Positions 25,194 to 38,006 of a stretch of DNA of 64,000 nt are shown here, in pieces. The position numbers were made by a program, and so were the translations under genes. The notes below the pieces were generated by a model. It was not told the origin of the DNA. It did not search any database and saw nothing but the letters and a program-made list of their open reading frames with translations. The stretch lies in NCBI RefSeq assembly GCF_000524195.1, contig NW_020170392.1:541069-605068 (forward strand). Direction: 5' to 3'. Origin of the DNA: Echinococcus granulosus. Taxonomy: Eukaryota; Platyhelminthes; Cestoda; Cyclophyllidea; Taeniidae. Numbering within the stretch: the first letter of the stretch is position 1; every line of letters starts with the position of its first letter.

Positions 25194-27088
25194 CACTTTT
25201 TGCACCTGTCCTTCCCCAGTTGAAGGGAAGGTTTGAAACGCTGGTGTCAAATAAACAAAGGGTGAATTTTGTTTCTTTTTTGGTTTAGAATACATCGACC
25301 ATATTCCCGATACTGAAAAAGCCGGTTCTACTCAATTTGTCAAGGTTTGGCAAAAGGCTGTTCCCTTTGAATAAACCAACTACCTGGCCAGACCTCACAG
25401 TTCGTTTGTCAGATTTATGCGTGCAGACGATCTCAATAAAAATTTTGAGACATCAACAAGCATGACTAGGAGAAGTTACACTGGTTACGCCAGTTTCTGT
25501 ACTTCTTTTCCATGTTTGCATTAAATATGAACAAGACAGGGTCTGATGGTATATAATGTCAATTTTGTCCTTAAAATTGGCATTTGTTATGGTTAGGCGA
25601 GTACTTTTGCGTTAGTAATGACGACTCGACATCTGCTATTTTAGTGTCACACAAACAATTACTTTTGACACCTGCGTTGACATTATGGAGCTCAGTCAAG
25701 CTTGAAGCAGGACACCACCATTGAGTGGGCTTTGTCTATTGCGACTGTACTTATTCAGTTTGTTGCCCTATTTACTCTACGCCATCATGCCTCATTCTAA
25801 CCTTTATGTGCTGTCATAACAAGAGTGGGATGCGAACAATCAGACAGCATTGTAGAGATCAGATTATGAGCTATAAACTGAGGGTTTAATTCGTTACACT
25901 TTACATATTATGTGTATTAAATTGTTCATGAAGCTGCACCTTCTTTTTGATCAAACCGTTCCTAATGGGGTGAGCTTGACTTGACTTTATGCTCACCAGG
26001 GTCTTTTTAGAAGTCCCACTTGGCCACCACCCACCGTGTCTGGATTCCTGGGTTTGGCATATGGGAAAGCTGTTTAGACAAAGTGTATGTCCGTCACCGA
26101 CCCATTTGATACCATGTATAGGCACGTCTAAGTATTAGATAGCACAACAGGAAGGAAGAATAAAGAGGACTAGAACATTTTAGCTTTGCGCTTTCGGCTA
26201 AATATCGGCCCAGTAATGGCATTGTTGGTCCCATTGTTTCAGGTTTGCTCACTTTTTTCTATTTTGTCGGTAATTGGGCACTTTATAAACCCTAATTTTG
26301 CACACTTATTAAAGTAAATATACGACTGAATGTGTGGAGGATAGACATAAATTTCACAGGTCATATGTAGCATATAGCTGAAATCAGATGTCGATCTCTG
26401 GATAGGGTATAGTACAAAAGAATTATCTTCGGAATTACATAAGTTGAGCCATTTCAAGGGGCAAGTAGCAGGTTTGGTTTGTTATTACTTTATCGGCTTG
26501 GGTACCATATGACTTCTGGTCCTCTGTCCTGTCTGTATTTTAAATTAAACTAAAGGGGGCGATTTAATATGGATACCTTAAGACGCTATCGATAAAAAAT
26601 TCAAGAAAGAAGGTTTCCTTCCCTGAAATGAGGCATTATAAAATATGCGAACCCACTGCCATTTACTTAATTGCCCATTAATTCCACAATTAAGCAAAAG
26701 TGATCAAAAATTACATTTGATTAGGGACATAGCCAAGGCATATCCCAAACTTAAGGAATTTTAATTAGGAAAGATGAGCCCAAACGTGAGAACATTTAGT
26801 CTTTATTAAAGTCTCAAAATCAACTAAGCAGAGAGTCATAACCCTATACTTAGAGGGAAAGTTAATCGAATATGTTGTATGGTCTCATAATATAATTATA
26901 TGAAATTTGTAAGGTACACAGCAAAATTTACAGCGTTATCAGGCCTATGGCAATTACGATTTGCATGTCTTAAATAGTAAGTATGATATAATAAAACAAC
27001 GATTAACAAATAATGAGAAATTCCGCTCACTTTGCACTCCCTACAAGGTACGCAGATGATTGGTTCTTTGTCAGCTGATCATTATGTG

Positions 27089-30000
27089 ATGTGTGTGCGC
27101 GCATTTATGAATGGAATCGAGGTGATCCTGAATGAGAGGTTTTACAAACCTGGCGATGTTATATATGGGTAAGATTTCATTTTCGTTTAAACGCTTAGTG
27201 CTATCTTCTATCGTCAATTGAGACCATTAAATGTGAATACTATTACCGCCCAAATAAGATGTAATTTAAAGTGTGGGGCTCCTTTGTATTAATTATGCTG
27301 TGTTTGAAGGCTCACATCAAGGCAATGAAGTAAAAAAAAGTTATGATCAATCCCCCGTTGAAATATTCCACTTGCAAGGTGTGCCTTTTTAATTGGTATT
27401 CATGCTTTCAGAAAACTTTCACATAGGATATTATTCTTTCCCTTTTGAGTTACATTTGCCTTCGTCTGCTGATAGTGAGTCTATGTCTTACTAATCCCTG
27501 GAGACAGTGCCTATTTTTATAATTCATCCAACCTAAATGGGTCTTGCCGCCTTATGGTCGAATATGACGTGACAGCTTGTGCCCTAAATGGTTCCTGCAA
27601 GATATTTATCGCCAAATCGCGCTTTTTCACATTCACCCCCATTAATTTTAAGGAAGTACCGAACAATACTGTACAAACACTTAGACCTAGCATAAATGGC
27701 CCGGAAGTGAACATGAAAATGCATTCTTCAGCACCCTTTGCTTTACAAGTTGACACAACTCTTGTTATGGACAAGGGGATAAAAAAGTTGGATATGCTTA
27801 CAACTAATGCCTCAAAAAAGGCCCTTCCTGGAGTATCGGTGAAGTTTTCCACCAAAGACCCTTGCTATTCTTTAGGTGACTGCGTGACAGTCACCTCCTC
27901 TCTCTCCATTTCAGAGCATATGCATATTGACTCAATTAGTTACCGAGTAAGTTGTTATCTGCAGATTCTGTTGCCTAATCTTCACTGTCGATTACACAAC
28001 TTAGGCAAATGAGTATAATTGCTTTGCTTACAGTCCTGTCTATCACCCGTAATTTATACTTCTTAAAGCGCAAACGCAAACTTTATTCTTTGCTCAATCA
28101 TGTGTGATTTTTGTAATCAGGCAGCTAGGTGTGTGTTTCGAAATTGTCCTTCATATGGTGCCACTTTTACTTGATTGATTTGCAGCTGCTAAGGCACGTG
28201 AAGTTAAATTCGAGTTTAGCTAGTACTCCTGACGATAGTCAGGTTTCTGATGTACTTTTTGGTGCCATTCGACCCGCGGTAACGCATGATGCTGTGACGG
28301 ATCTGGTTGAATTGCCTTTACCCTGTGCTTCTCTTAATGACTGCGTCTGGACGACGGATGGCTCTCTCTTTTCTGTAAGTTTGTAGGAAATGCTTTTTAC
28401 ACTGTCTTTGTCACTTGCATTTATTTCACAGCTCACCTTGTTTATAGCAATATTTTTTTGGCTAGGTACCATGCCTGCTTTTGTGCAAACATTTCACTGA
28501 GCTTTTTCTACTTCGGCTCAAAATTCCAGGATTGTGAACGAGTGTCTCCTTGTAAAAAGACTTTTTTGTTTTCTCATTAGCCCGCAATTTATTTTCGGCT
28601 ATTAATAGTAATCTGCACTTTTAACACTAAGCTGGCTGAACTGTGTTGTAGGGAGCACTAAAAGCCATGAAAAAGGCACCCCCTTTCTTTCACTGTGTAA
28701 CTCGTTTTTGAAATCAATCGCCTTTTCGAACTAACATACCTTACGAGCACTTATCTAACCTTCAATGTGCATCCTAAATTTTGCCTTTGAAATGGCTTTG
28801 GGCTTTAAAAATCTGATTTTTTACGTAAGCAATAATCGCTGTTAGTAGGAGTTGCTATTGAGATTAATTTGCAAATGTCTGGTAATACTGAGAAGATCGG
28901 ATCTATTTAAATGTGCTGGAGATGGTAAATTGAAAGCTCACATTATTATGGCTGTGGTGGTCCAGTTCTTGTTCACGTCGTATTTTTAGTCTTCCAAAGA
29001 ATCATAAAGATTTAAGAAAGCTTAGGAGTTAAGGCGGTCACGAGCATGTTGGTTTTATTTTTGGCAATAGGGCTGATGCCAAATAAACTAGATAAATAAG
29101 TAATTTATGCCACTTAATGATTGGCAAAAAAAGAAACTGAACAATTCATGTGATGTGAAACCTGGTAAAACTATCCAAAAAATATCTACTTAAATGCTAC
29201 GATCACCATCCTGTTCCGGAGATTCTGTACTTTGACCGTTTGTGCTATAAAAGCGCCACGGCAATCCAGGTGTAATGAAATGTTTCAAATAGAAATTGTA
29301 ACACGCGCTGCCGTGTGAGTCTTGCCTTTTAATTACGAAAGATTGGCGGATGAAATCATTTGAATTACAATGGGATATGGTTGAGAGAATTGATTCAAAT
29401 CACACATTTCATTTTACCGTTCCCCATAGTTCCGACTACGTTTCACACTCCTCTAAGTCGAGGTACTCACAATTCAAGCACTTTATTTGGAAGTACAAAG
29501 AATTGTCTATAAGGTTATGCCAGATAGAGTAATTCTCACGAATTCCATAAAGTCTACCGCTGCAGATCACAACTATGATGATGTGGAGCTGACTGTAAAA
29601 ACTTGGCACCATCGATGTGGTGCTGTTGCCTTTTGTCCTCGTTGAATTTGCAAATCACCAGGGCAAAAATTGACGCACAAATTATGGTTCTTCTTAGATA
29701 AAATGAATGCCAATTTGAGTGGAAAAATGGTAGCTGTCTATACCATTTACTTCCAGATTGGTAAAAAGAAATTGCGGTAAGTGTGTTGCGTTGTGATCAC
29801 GACTGTCTCAGCGGAGCACCGCGTGGAGACTTAGTTTTCGCCACATTTCTCACGTTTTTAGTCACAATAATCCTTCATTCCAATACATTTTGTATATTTT
29901 TTTCTAACATGCCAAACATGCTTGAAGTTTCTTATTGGAAATATATTTCAACTCCTCGAAAATAGGGATATTTTATGGCAGTAACCGTGCAGGATCTTTA

Positions 30001-30586
30001 GCTAAGGCGGTAGCATCTCGGGAAATTAACAGGTGTTGCATGAAAAAGAGGACGTCGACATGCGAATCAAGGTCTTGGTGTTGCTAAACGGTAGTACTAG
30101 ACAGAAAATTGCGATAGATAATTTATGGCCCTGTTTGGACACAAAAAGTTAGTAGTTCACTTCAGCTTGGATGAGAAGGTCTAATAATCCTAGTTGCGTC
30201 TCGATTCCAGAATTACTATTTCCTGATTCTCACGCACTTAGTGTCGTTATGAAGTGGAGGTAACCATAGCTATCTCCCTGGACTCCAGTATCACCACAAC
30301 CGTGGGCAACGTTGAATATCCTCCGATCACCCTTACCCTACCCGTGAAAGTGGTGCCGCCGCAGATGAGTAAGGAGCCCTGCCTTCCTCCTTGGACGTCC
30401 CTGTGTCTGGTCGCCTTGGCTGAAGATGAGCCGGGCGTATCGCCTCAGTTGTCCAAAGCGGTAATTCAGGAGTGGGGTAACCTCCCTGGCGCATCTTTTG
30501 AGCCTTGCCAAACTGTCAGGATTCATGGTGGGCAACGCGGCACCGCTGGGCTCACGCCCTCCGCTGCTCAAAGTCAGTTCCACTAA
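27089..30586 (+). CDS. Arrestin-domain-containing protein
   Basis: Seven exons: 27089-27168, 27199-27272, 27310-27378, 27412-27474, 27504-27946, 28186-28374 and 30242-30586, about 420 aa. N-domain signatures are ERFYKPGDVIYG, PLNVNTITAQIRCNLKC, FHIGYYSFPFELHLPSS and CRLMVEYDVTA. C-domain signatures are CYSLGDCVTVTSSLSI and CRYEVEVTIAI followed by YPPITL. Proteins of this alpha-arrestin/ARRDC type are membrane-trafficking adaptors that recruit ubiquitin ligases through PPxY motifs; I see no PPxY here. The first four introns are 30, 37, 33 and 29 nt. The junctions after 27272 (gtgggg donor) and at 27474/27504 are the least certain; an alternative for the latter is 27478/27508. The last exon might instead end at the gtaagg near 30370 and splice onward, possibly to 31590-31752. 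Confidence 0.85.
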
Positions 30587-33216
30587 GTGGATCTTCCTTA
30601 TTCGGGTTTTTCGCTATCATGTCAGATTGTACGATGGACCTTGTAGGTATGGCTAAACTTATAGTAAGTTTGCTCATTTTATTCCAGAAGACGTAACGCG
30701 TACTAGATTCGAAGAAATTATTATAAGTATGCAGGCTTCAGAGACTATGATCTTCTATACCGCCAGCATGTAAGCTGATTCGCAGGAAACTGTAGGGTGT
30801 CGGGTAGCTGTGTACATCTTCTTGTTTTGAGCTTCGTTTTTGAGTCTACTATTAGGTCTTGTAATTCTTTAACGTCTAGACTTCATTTGGCAAGTACTTG
30901 TAAACTTTAATTTGTACTACACTTTGATTCGCCATTTTGTCGCAAACACAAGTTTATATTTCGCTTCTGAGGGACCCAACTTTTGGTTCGGGTAATTACC
31001 CCTTCCTGCCTGTTTCAAATGATCAAGTACATTGATATTGAAATGAAATAAAATAATAGCTTTTCGCTATGCTGAAACTCACTATTATCTGGGTTCTTAT
31101 CCTCGCCTAATTTGTTCTTCCCTTTAGTGGAAACAACTACTAGTTTCTTTTAAGGATTTGCATGTCTTTTAGCTTTTGGTGGCTGACTTACTACGGAATC
31201 CTAATGGCGCTGAAGCTGTTATAAATCGTTTCAGCGAATAAACACCATCTTGTCTTGATCGCTGGCCGGAAGTGAACTTGTTGGACTGTTGAAGGATGCA
31301 CCGCACACTAATTAGTAAAAATCTCTCCACCTGAACACTTTTTGGCATTCACTGTGTTTATTGTGTAACTGTATCTTAAACACTCCCAAATTGACAACCA
31401 AACAGTCAGTCTAAGGCAGTGGTGTGCATTTTGAATGGTGCTCTGATGGCTCCCTGTAATGCCAACTTCATGAGACATTCCAAATTCCCTGCTGTGAAAG
31501 TGGTTAACTACCTGGAATGAAATGTTTCACAGGCATCCGTGGCATGACGTTTATTCTATCAAAAAATACGGGAAATTCTTCCTTGCTAGACTGGTGTCGG
31601 GTTCATCTCCCACTGTTTACTCCGCGCACCACCTACTTCAAGTTATGAGCACTCTTCCAAAGATGCTTCGAAGCAACGAACGTGAATTGCCTTTAAAGGT
31701 TGTACAACCACAGCCACAGAAAATGCACCCGAATAGTCAGAAATCAAAGTAATCTCGTGAGCCGGTTTTGCGTGGATATTGCCCTGACTGGTACTAGCAA
31801 ACTTTGGGTTGACTTCATGACGTCCTTCGGTAGTTTTTTCTACTTGTTTGATGTTCGCATATTATTTCGTTGTAGGTAACCCAGAATTCCGCAAAATTCC
31901 TGTCTTTCGCCACCTTGGGGCAACACAACTTTGATACGTATATACATTTGCCGAACGGAGTTTTCATTTTTTCCATGTCAAGTCGTTCTGCTACTATTTC
32001 GGTAGTTTTCAATGCTTCATTTGTATTTTACAACAGTCTGATGAAATTTTAATCTGTAATAAACCTTTGCATGTTTATTCTTGCACCATAGGTGCCTCAA
32101 AATCAGCATGGGGTCGGGTGCTTCCGAAAAGGGCGCTAATCTGGGCGTGCTGATGTTAAAAGACTGGGTTTTTTATGGCATTTCGCTATCAATTCTTGTT
32201 CGGGTTCGGAACAAGGTGTAGGGATTGTTGTAGTTGAAGGCGGTTTTCTGGGTTGAGGTTTGTTCTGTGTGAAACGGTACTATTCACTGCAGCTTTTCGC
32301 AATCTCTGTAGTGTGTGTTCCCACCTGGCTGCATGGTCTGCCTATAGCACCTAGTCAGCCTGTTTGTTGACGCTAGTGTTTTTAGGATTCGGAAATGTAT
32401 GAGTAAATTAATCCTAGAGTGACTACGTCCATGTTCGATTCGAGGAGAAGTTCCAAGTAGGAAAAGCCTCGATTATCCCCTGCTAAAAACCCGGATGATT
32501 TGCAACAAACTGCAGATGCACGATTTATTATTTAGATAACTTTCGATATGGATACCCGGTGTGCAAAACTACTATTAAAGTGATTCATAAGTCCCTATTT
32601 CAACGAATTGACTAATCAGTGCGTGGCGCAGTAGGCATTGAGAACTTTACGTACCCCTAATGCACTAGTTCCCCTCAGACGTGACCATGTGGTATGCATC
32701 CATGAGTTCTGAAACTTTTAAATGCCTAATGATCTCATATCAAAATAGAATGATCAAAAGATGGATTTGATCCGCAGTTGGTAGATTTAAATATTTACAA
32801 CTGGCTAGCATACTTAAATGTTGGGACAGATTTTATGGTAGTACTCCTCACACTGTTTAGATGCAGCNNNNNNNNNNNNNNNNNNNNNNNNNNNNNNNNN
32901 NNNNNNNNNNNNNNNNNNNNNNNNNNNNNNNNNNNNNNNNNNNNNNNNNNNNNNNNNNNNNNNNNNNAAGCAAGATTCAAGTAAACAAACGAAATTCATA
33001 ATGCTTAAGTGCAGCTGCTTTAACTGGCTAATTAAATTTTTCCATAAATCGAGTAGAAAGCAATATTTAGCAGCTACTGATTTGTTGCAAATTATTATGT
33101 ATTGCATTTGCATAACCTTCCTGCTAACTACCACTAAATTAGTTTTAATGCCTCGATAACCTAAGCAGTGATGCGTTGAGCGCTCATCAGTTTGCTGGTA
33201 TTTTTAAAGTTCGAGC
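30587..33216. other. 3' flank and spacer with assembly gap
   Basis: No secure gene. A possible alternative last exon of the arrestin-domain gene is 31590-31752, basic and Pro/Gln-rich, stop TAA, behind a ttgctag acceptor. Placing it needs transcript data. Confidence 0.4.
32868..32967. other. Assembly gap (100 N)
   Basis: Exactly 100 N in non-coding sequence. Confidence 0.99.
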
Positions 33217-33734
33217 ATGCTGTCCCTGACCAACAACGAGAATAGCGCGTACCACACCCAGCTCACGCGTTCCAGTAAAGTTGGTGCCTCGAACAAAAAG
33301 AAAGGTCTCAATGTTGTTGATATAAATGCAATCATGCCGGAAGTGTATACAGGAGAACCCAAAGAAAACGGCATTGATTACTCTCCCCACGATTGTGAGA
33401 TGGAAACGTATCTGCCTCCTTCAGAGGACGGTAATTTTTGGTTGCATGTTGACGCAGTAGATTATTCGGATGCACTTATTACGGATGGTTATGTGGAGGA
33501 TTTATTTGAAGATGTCAGTGCGCTCTCACAGGTGTGGCGTCCTAGAGGAGCATCAGTTTCTCATAATGGTATGCCTTTTTATTTGAGGAGTTGGGTTTAC
33601 TCTGCTAGAATAGGCTTCTACCAAGTGGTTTTGCTAAGTGCTGAAACCTTTTACATATCATTTTAGATGGTGTCCACTCTTGTGAAGGTCTATTACTCGA
33701 TGAACTTCCACCAATGCTATTGCGAATCATATAA
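33217..33734 (+). CDS. Small acidic protein with a KEN box; possible divergent securin
   Basis: Two exons, 33217-33568 and 33667-33734, join in phase 1 (G|gtatgc donor, attttag acceptor) to give 139 aa. The first 30 residues are polar with a basic KKK patch, and the rest is strongly acidic. A KEN motif at residues 49-51 (EPKENGIDYSP) is the degron form recognised by APC/C. The C-terminus LLLDELPPMLLRII, after an acidic segment (EDLFEDV), resembles the LD-ELPP ending I recall for vertebrate securin. Securins are short, disordered and poorly conserved, so length and layout fit, but no RxxL destruction box is seen. The function is a hypothesis. AATAAA follows at 33864-33869, supporting a complete, compact gene. 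Confidence 0.7.
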
Positions 33735-36659
33735 CTTATTTCCTCTAAAGGCTCCTTCCTTGTTGATCTCTTAGAGGGTAACTTTAAGGTTGCCTTTTAT
33801 GGTTTCCCTTTTTTTCCATTGTTGCAAAAAGAATTTTTTCAATTTTACTCATTATAATTATTTAATAAAGTAAAAGCGCCCAATTTGGTCGTCTAACTCT
33901 CAGCTATCAAGGCGCTCAGCACACCAGTCGTGAATATTTGAGTGTATTTAGTGTTTATATTTCTCTTAGTTGTGGACTTGTTTCGTTGCTATCAGCTAAA
34001 CGGTTTGGGTTATGGTCACGGAGGTTAAATGGTTCGGCCTAGCTGCGGCTTGGCTTGTGTGAGTGATTTGGTCGGAGAGGGGGCTTTCGTGCGTCATCCC
34101 TGTGGAGTTGTTCTCCTTTGTCCGCGTGCCTACGCATTTTGTACAAAGTAGATGGGCAGATGTGTGAATTTAAGCCCGCCTCTAGGTGCAGATCGCAGAT
34201 GCGTAATCTTTGAGGGCGAAGTGATAAGTGGGGCGGGAGTTAGGTTGCTCATTCGGCGGTTTGAGCAAATTTCGGTGCGATTCGCAATCAGTTGGTGAAG
34301 GAGGTTTGCTTTCTACTCAGGTGGATGAGTGTCGATTAGCTGCTGCCAGTTGCATGGCTCGTTCTCTTCCAATGGCAAAATGTGACGTGATTTAAATTAA
34401 CTTTGTCCGGTGCTCGTCATAGATGTGGCGGTCAGAGGTTAGTCACCATCGGATACCGGCAGTAGAGCCGCTAGTGGATTGCGTTCATGGGGTGTTGGTT
34501 TTAGAAAGCTGCCTCTATAACACGACAATAGGAGTGAACAACTCGCGAACTGACGCGCATGTGACGTCTGGCTGTAAATGTGAATTTTCATTTATAGCTC
34601 CATCATGGCACATGCATGTCATTATTCTCGAAACAGTCATCCTACACATACATTATTGCCTTAGACTCAACCAAACCGTGTGTAGCACGATTTAGGTCAA
34701 CGCTGAGGGACACGTGACGCATACTTGTGACCGCGGGCTTAGTCTAGGAAGTGGGGCTGGTGTACGAGTTAATATTTAAAGCGTTTAGATTTCCTCCTAA
34801 ATGTTCAGTGCCTCGAATGTTTATAAACACTTCGCCCTTTGAGTTTGCAGAAAGTAGTTGTTGGAACTTATAAAACCCTAACTGGTCCAGCTTCATGTTG
34901 ACTGGGTAAAATCGTTACTTCTGCATATTGTTTGCGGTCGTCATGTCGATTTTGCCAATCATCATCACACCCCATGTGTAATAGTGCACAAATCTGCATT
35001 CGGGCCATCCACTAGTCCACCTTTTCCCCAGAGAATTATGCCTTTTTTTTCCTATCCTCATTGTAACGTAATGTTTGTCATTATCATTCTCCTATTGCAT
35101 CTCAATTCAACCAATTCATCAGTACTTTTTAGTGCTTCCACATCGCTTATCGTAGTTTTATCCAAGACAGGTGGGTACCATGGTAGTTGCTTTACCTTAA
35201 ACTAGTGGTGCCATGACTTTACGAACATGTGATACTCCTGGTGGAGAATTTGCGACCTAGCAAACGTATTCACATCACGCTCTTCGAAGTGCTAGAAAAA
35301 AAGTGGAACGAGTGTAGTTGGATCAGACAAATTCTTCGTTGTCCCACTGAAAATTTGCCGCGCCTTAGTCCAGGGGCTACCGGTGTCAGGGTTTCACCGC
35401 CAGTCAATGGGGCAATGCACATATGGCGTATAAAACAGCAAAGTAGATGTTGAGTGATGCTTTTACCCGCGGCTAATCATATTTTTCCAACTTTTTTGTC
35501 GTAATGGAACAGTAAAATGGCTATGGGCGATTTGCCTTTAAACAGGCTACACTGGCGTTGAAGAGGGCTTGAAATCACAGCAATACCGATCATCGTCAGT
35601 GATTTCAGCTTCAGATTTCGTGTTTTTAGTCTGTTCACGAAGAAATTTTAAATACACTAGATTTATTAAATATAAGCTAAGCTCTGCTTTCACCTTGCGT
35701 TTAAGGGCCAGTTCTGACTGCATAATTCGCAAAGACGAAAAATATGGCGGTCAAAGTGTTGATTTGCAGTGGTCGACCGTGTTTGCCTCATAAATACCTC
35801 GAGTCCATGCGGGGCAAACCAACTCCACTACAGTAGGCACGACTTTAAAATGAGTTAGTTTTTTTCGCCCTAAGTGCAAGGCAGTGAGGCGACGGAGACA
35901 AATGCATCAGGTCCGTTCCATAGAGCCTTGGGTTGGGCCAAGCACGTCCTCCTGCCCACCGGTTGCCATGACTGCGAAGATTTTTGTCCCCAAAACGCAA
36001 TATCCCTTCAAGTGATTGTCTTGGTGACCGTAAAAAGGCACACGCCCTTTTTCCTCCCTCCACTCGGAGTGAACACCCACCAGAACCATCGCCCACTTGC
36101 CTTGGGAATTAATTCTTCATGAAAGCTCACTTTGCTCTATGTCTGCAGTCTTGCAGCAACATGTCTTTCCCAAAAGTTAAATTATTCTTAACTCTTATGA
36201 CATTAATCTCCCGAATACTTCGTTTTCCTGGGTTCCTTTGTGGCTACAGGAACAGTGTAGACCTCAAAAGTTGATATTCAACTGACCTAATCAAAATTGG
36301 TTGTGACTCACTTTACCGCTTAATGCATACTGCAGGAGTTTAAGGGTCCTCAACACTGATGGGGGCAGAATATCAATGGGAATGTGTTTTACTCACTCAT
36401 CAAACGTAAATTATGTAAAATTCAAGTTTTTATTTAAGCATGATCCCTTATAAGAGCAGGAAATGTTACCATGGTTTCTGTTCCCTCAAAGGAATAGCTA
36501 ATTCTTTACGAAGTACTGCCTACATTGGCTCCACTCGACTGAATCACAGGAGATCGTGCGACCTCCAATCAGCTTTGAGGTCACTTTGATTGCGGGAATC
36601 GAAGTCAGCTGATGCCGGATCAATTCTTCCACATTTTAATGTCAATTTTTTAAAAACAA
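33735..36659. other. Intergenic stretch; no gene seen
   Basis: Several short open frames (34423-34695, 35229-35453, 35845-36122 on both strands) lack domain or splice support. Confidence 0.5.
33864..33869 (+). promoter_or_regulatory. Polyadenylation signal AATAAA
   Basis: 130 bases after the stop codon of the two-exon acidic protein gene. Confidence 0.65.
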
Positions 36660-38006
36660 ATGTCAAAGTGTTACGAATTAGCGGGGAATAAGAAAGTACA
36701 ATGCAAGGGATACTATCTTCACGAGATCGGCATGTACGACCACATTTCCTCCCCATTCGTAGTCGGTGGCGTCTTCATCACCATTCTATTATCCATTCCC
36801 TTGATAGCTTCCGCCTTCTTCTGCAATCTCTTCTACCTCCTTGTCCTTATTTGCATGAACTCACGTAGCTGCTTTCATCGCGATTTTGGCATCGCGTATC
36901 TAACCTTTGTTCTCATCTCTCTCGTAACTGACAACATGCTCGGTGCCATGCTTGTTCGTGGACTGCCCTGGCTAGATGATGGGGCAATTGAAGTGGCTGT
37001 GACTAGCCACAAGGCCTGCAAGTACTTCTCCTTCCTTAACACATTTCTGTCGGCCTCACGAGCTAACTTACTACTGGCTCACTGCCTCCTCCACATCTTC
37101 TCCATTGAACTGCACACCGAACGCAGGAGCGTGACTTTGAGTTTCGCCACGCTCAACGCGCTGTGTGTTCTCGCTGGGGCCTTCATGGCAATCTCCACAG
37201 CGACTGTTTGCGGTGTCTGGGTGATTGGGAATCGTCTTGTCTGCCTTCCCGACCCCGAGTGGCCGCAGGCATTTATCCTCTTCCACATGATTCACAAAGC
37301 CCTGTTTTGTGATGGGATTGTGCAGTCTCTTGTAATCCTAATTGCCTGTTGCCAACTTCGTCGAATATATGTCCGCCTAGGTCTTACGATCAGTTGCCTA
37401 CTATTTACTACCGACTCAAAATTCCTCCTTTTTGACAGTTTTAAACGCTTACGGGAGAGGACTCTTCGTACCCGAGAGTGCCTGCGTGTTGTCTACGTGC
37501 ACGCGACCTTCATGGCAGTGACCAAGATTACCCGGGGTATTATCACATTTATCCTGACGGACTTTCTCTATGGGTCGCGACGTCTCACTATCTATGAATC
37601 GGATGTGCTTGAAAATTTGCTATTTTTCTTCACTCTTTTTGATCTCATTGGTAATTGTGAGGTTATTGGCAACCTAATGCACTCCTGGACAGCCTTCTTT
37701 TGGCAGACAACAATGCGCAACACCTTCCTCCAATTCTTCGTGACACTTTTTCGACCCTTCAGACGGTCTCGAGGATGGATACTCTCCCTCTTCTACACCG
37801 ATACAGTCACCGCTGCAAGGAAGTCTGAAAGGGGTAGGAAAAGTTTGATTTTTAAAAAGAACTTTATCAAGTACGCCAGACTCATAGCCTCTCGACTAAA
37901 TGACGAGAATTTGAAGGAGGCCCTTGCTTGGCTTCGCAGTGTGCCCAACCTACCGAGGGAGTTTGAGGTCTTCATCGAGGAGTGTGGAGTTTTCAAACAC
38001 GAGTGA
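36660..38006 (+). CDS. Intronless orphan seven-transmembrane receptor (rhodopsin-like, flatworm-type)
   Basis: A single 448-aa ORF from ATG at 36660. Hydrophobic segments lie at about residues 32-66, 76-100, 119-149, 160-190, 204-232, 274-303 and 313-341, with an amphipathic helix-8-like stretch (MRNTFLQFF) and a basic tail. Cys120 at the top of TM3 and Cys195 in the second extracellular loop match the conserved GPCR disulfide. The usual DRY at the end of TM3 and NPxxY in TM7 are absent; the corresponding regions read LLHIFSIELHTERR and LIGNCEVIGNLMHSW. Intronless divergent rhodopsin-like receptors are an expanded orphan class in flatworms. The ligand is unknown. Residues 241-260, between TM5 and TM6, are unusually hydrophobic; removing them as a short intron breaks the frame, so they are kept. 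Confidence 0.8.
   Translation: MSKCYELAGNKKVQCKGYYLHEIGMYDHISSPFVVGGVFITILLSIPLIASAFFCNLFYLLVLICMNSRSCFHRDFGIAYLTFVLISLVTDNMLGAMLVRGLPWLDDGAIEVAVTSHKACKYFSFLNTFLSASRANLLLAHCLLHIFSIELHTERRSVTLSFATLNALCVLAGAFMAISTATVCGVWVIGNRLVCLPDPEWPQAFILFHMIHKALFCDGIVQSLVILIACCQLRRIYVRLGLTISCLLFTTDSKFLLFDSFKRLRERTLRTRECLRVVYVHATFMAVTKITRGIITFILTDFLYGSRRLTIYESDVLENLLFFFTLFDLIGNCEVIGNLMHSWTAFFWQTTMRNTFLQFFVTLFRPFRRSRGWILSLFYTDTVTAARKSERGRKSLIFKKNFIKYARLIASRLNDENLKEALAWLRSVPNLPREFEVFIEECGVFKHE

Larger units (their letters stand above)
22652..27088. other. Gene-poor stretch
   Basis: AT-rich, with a solo-LTR-like repeat near 22930-23076 and another near 25015-25193. No exon chain was found on either strand. The short open frames (for example 23975-24364) lack domain or splice support. 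Confidence 0.45.

Noticed and set aside
37381..37438. Possible short intron inside the 7TM receptor (gtcttacg...tttttgacag)
   Set aside because: It has an intron-like 3' end, but removing 58 nt shifts the frame into an early stop, and no alternative donor restores it.
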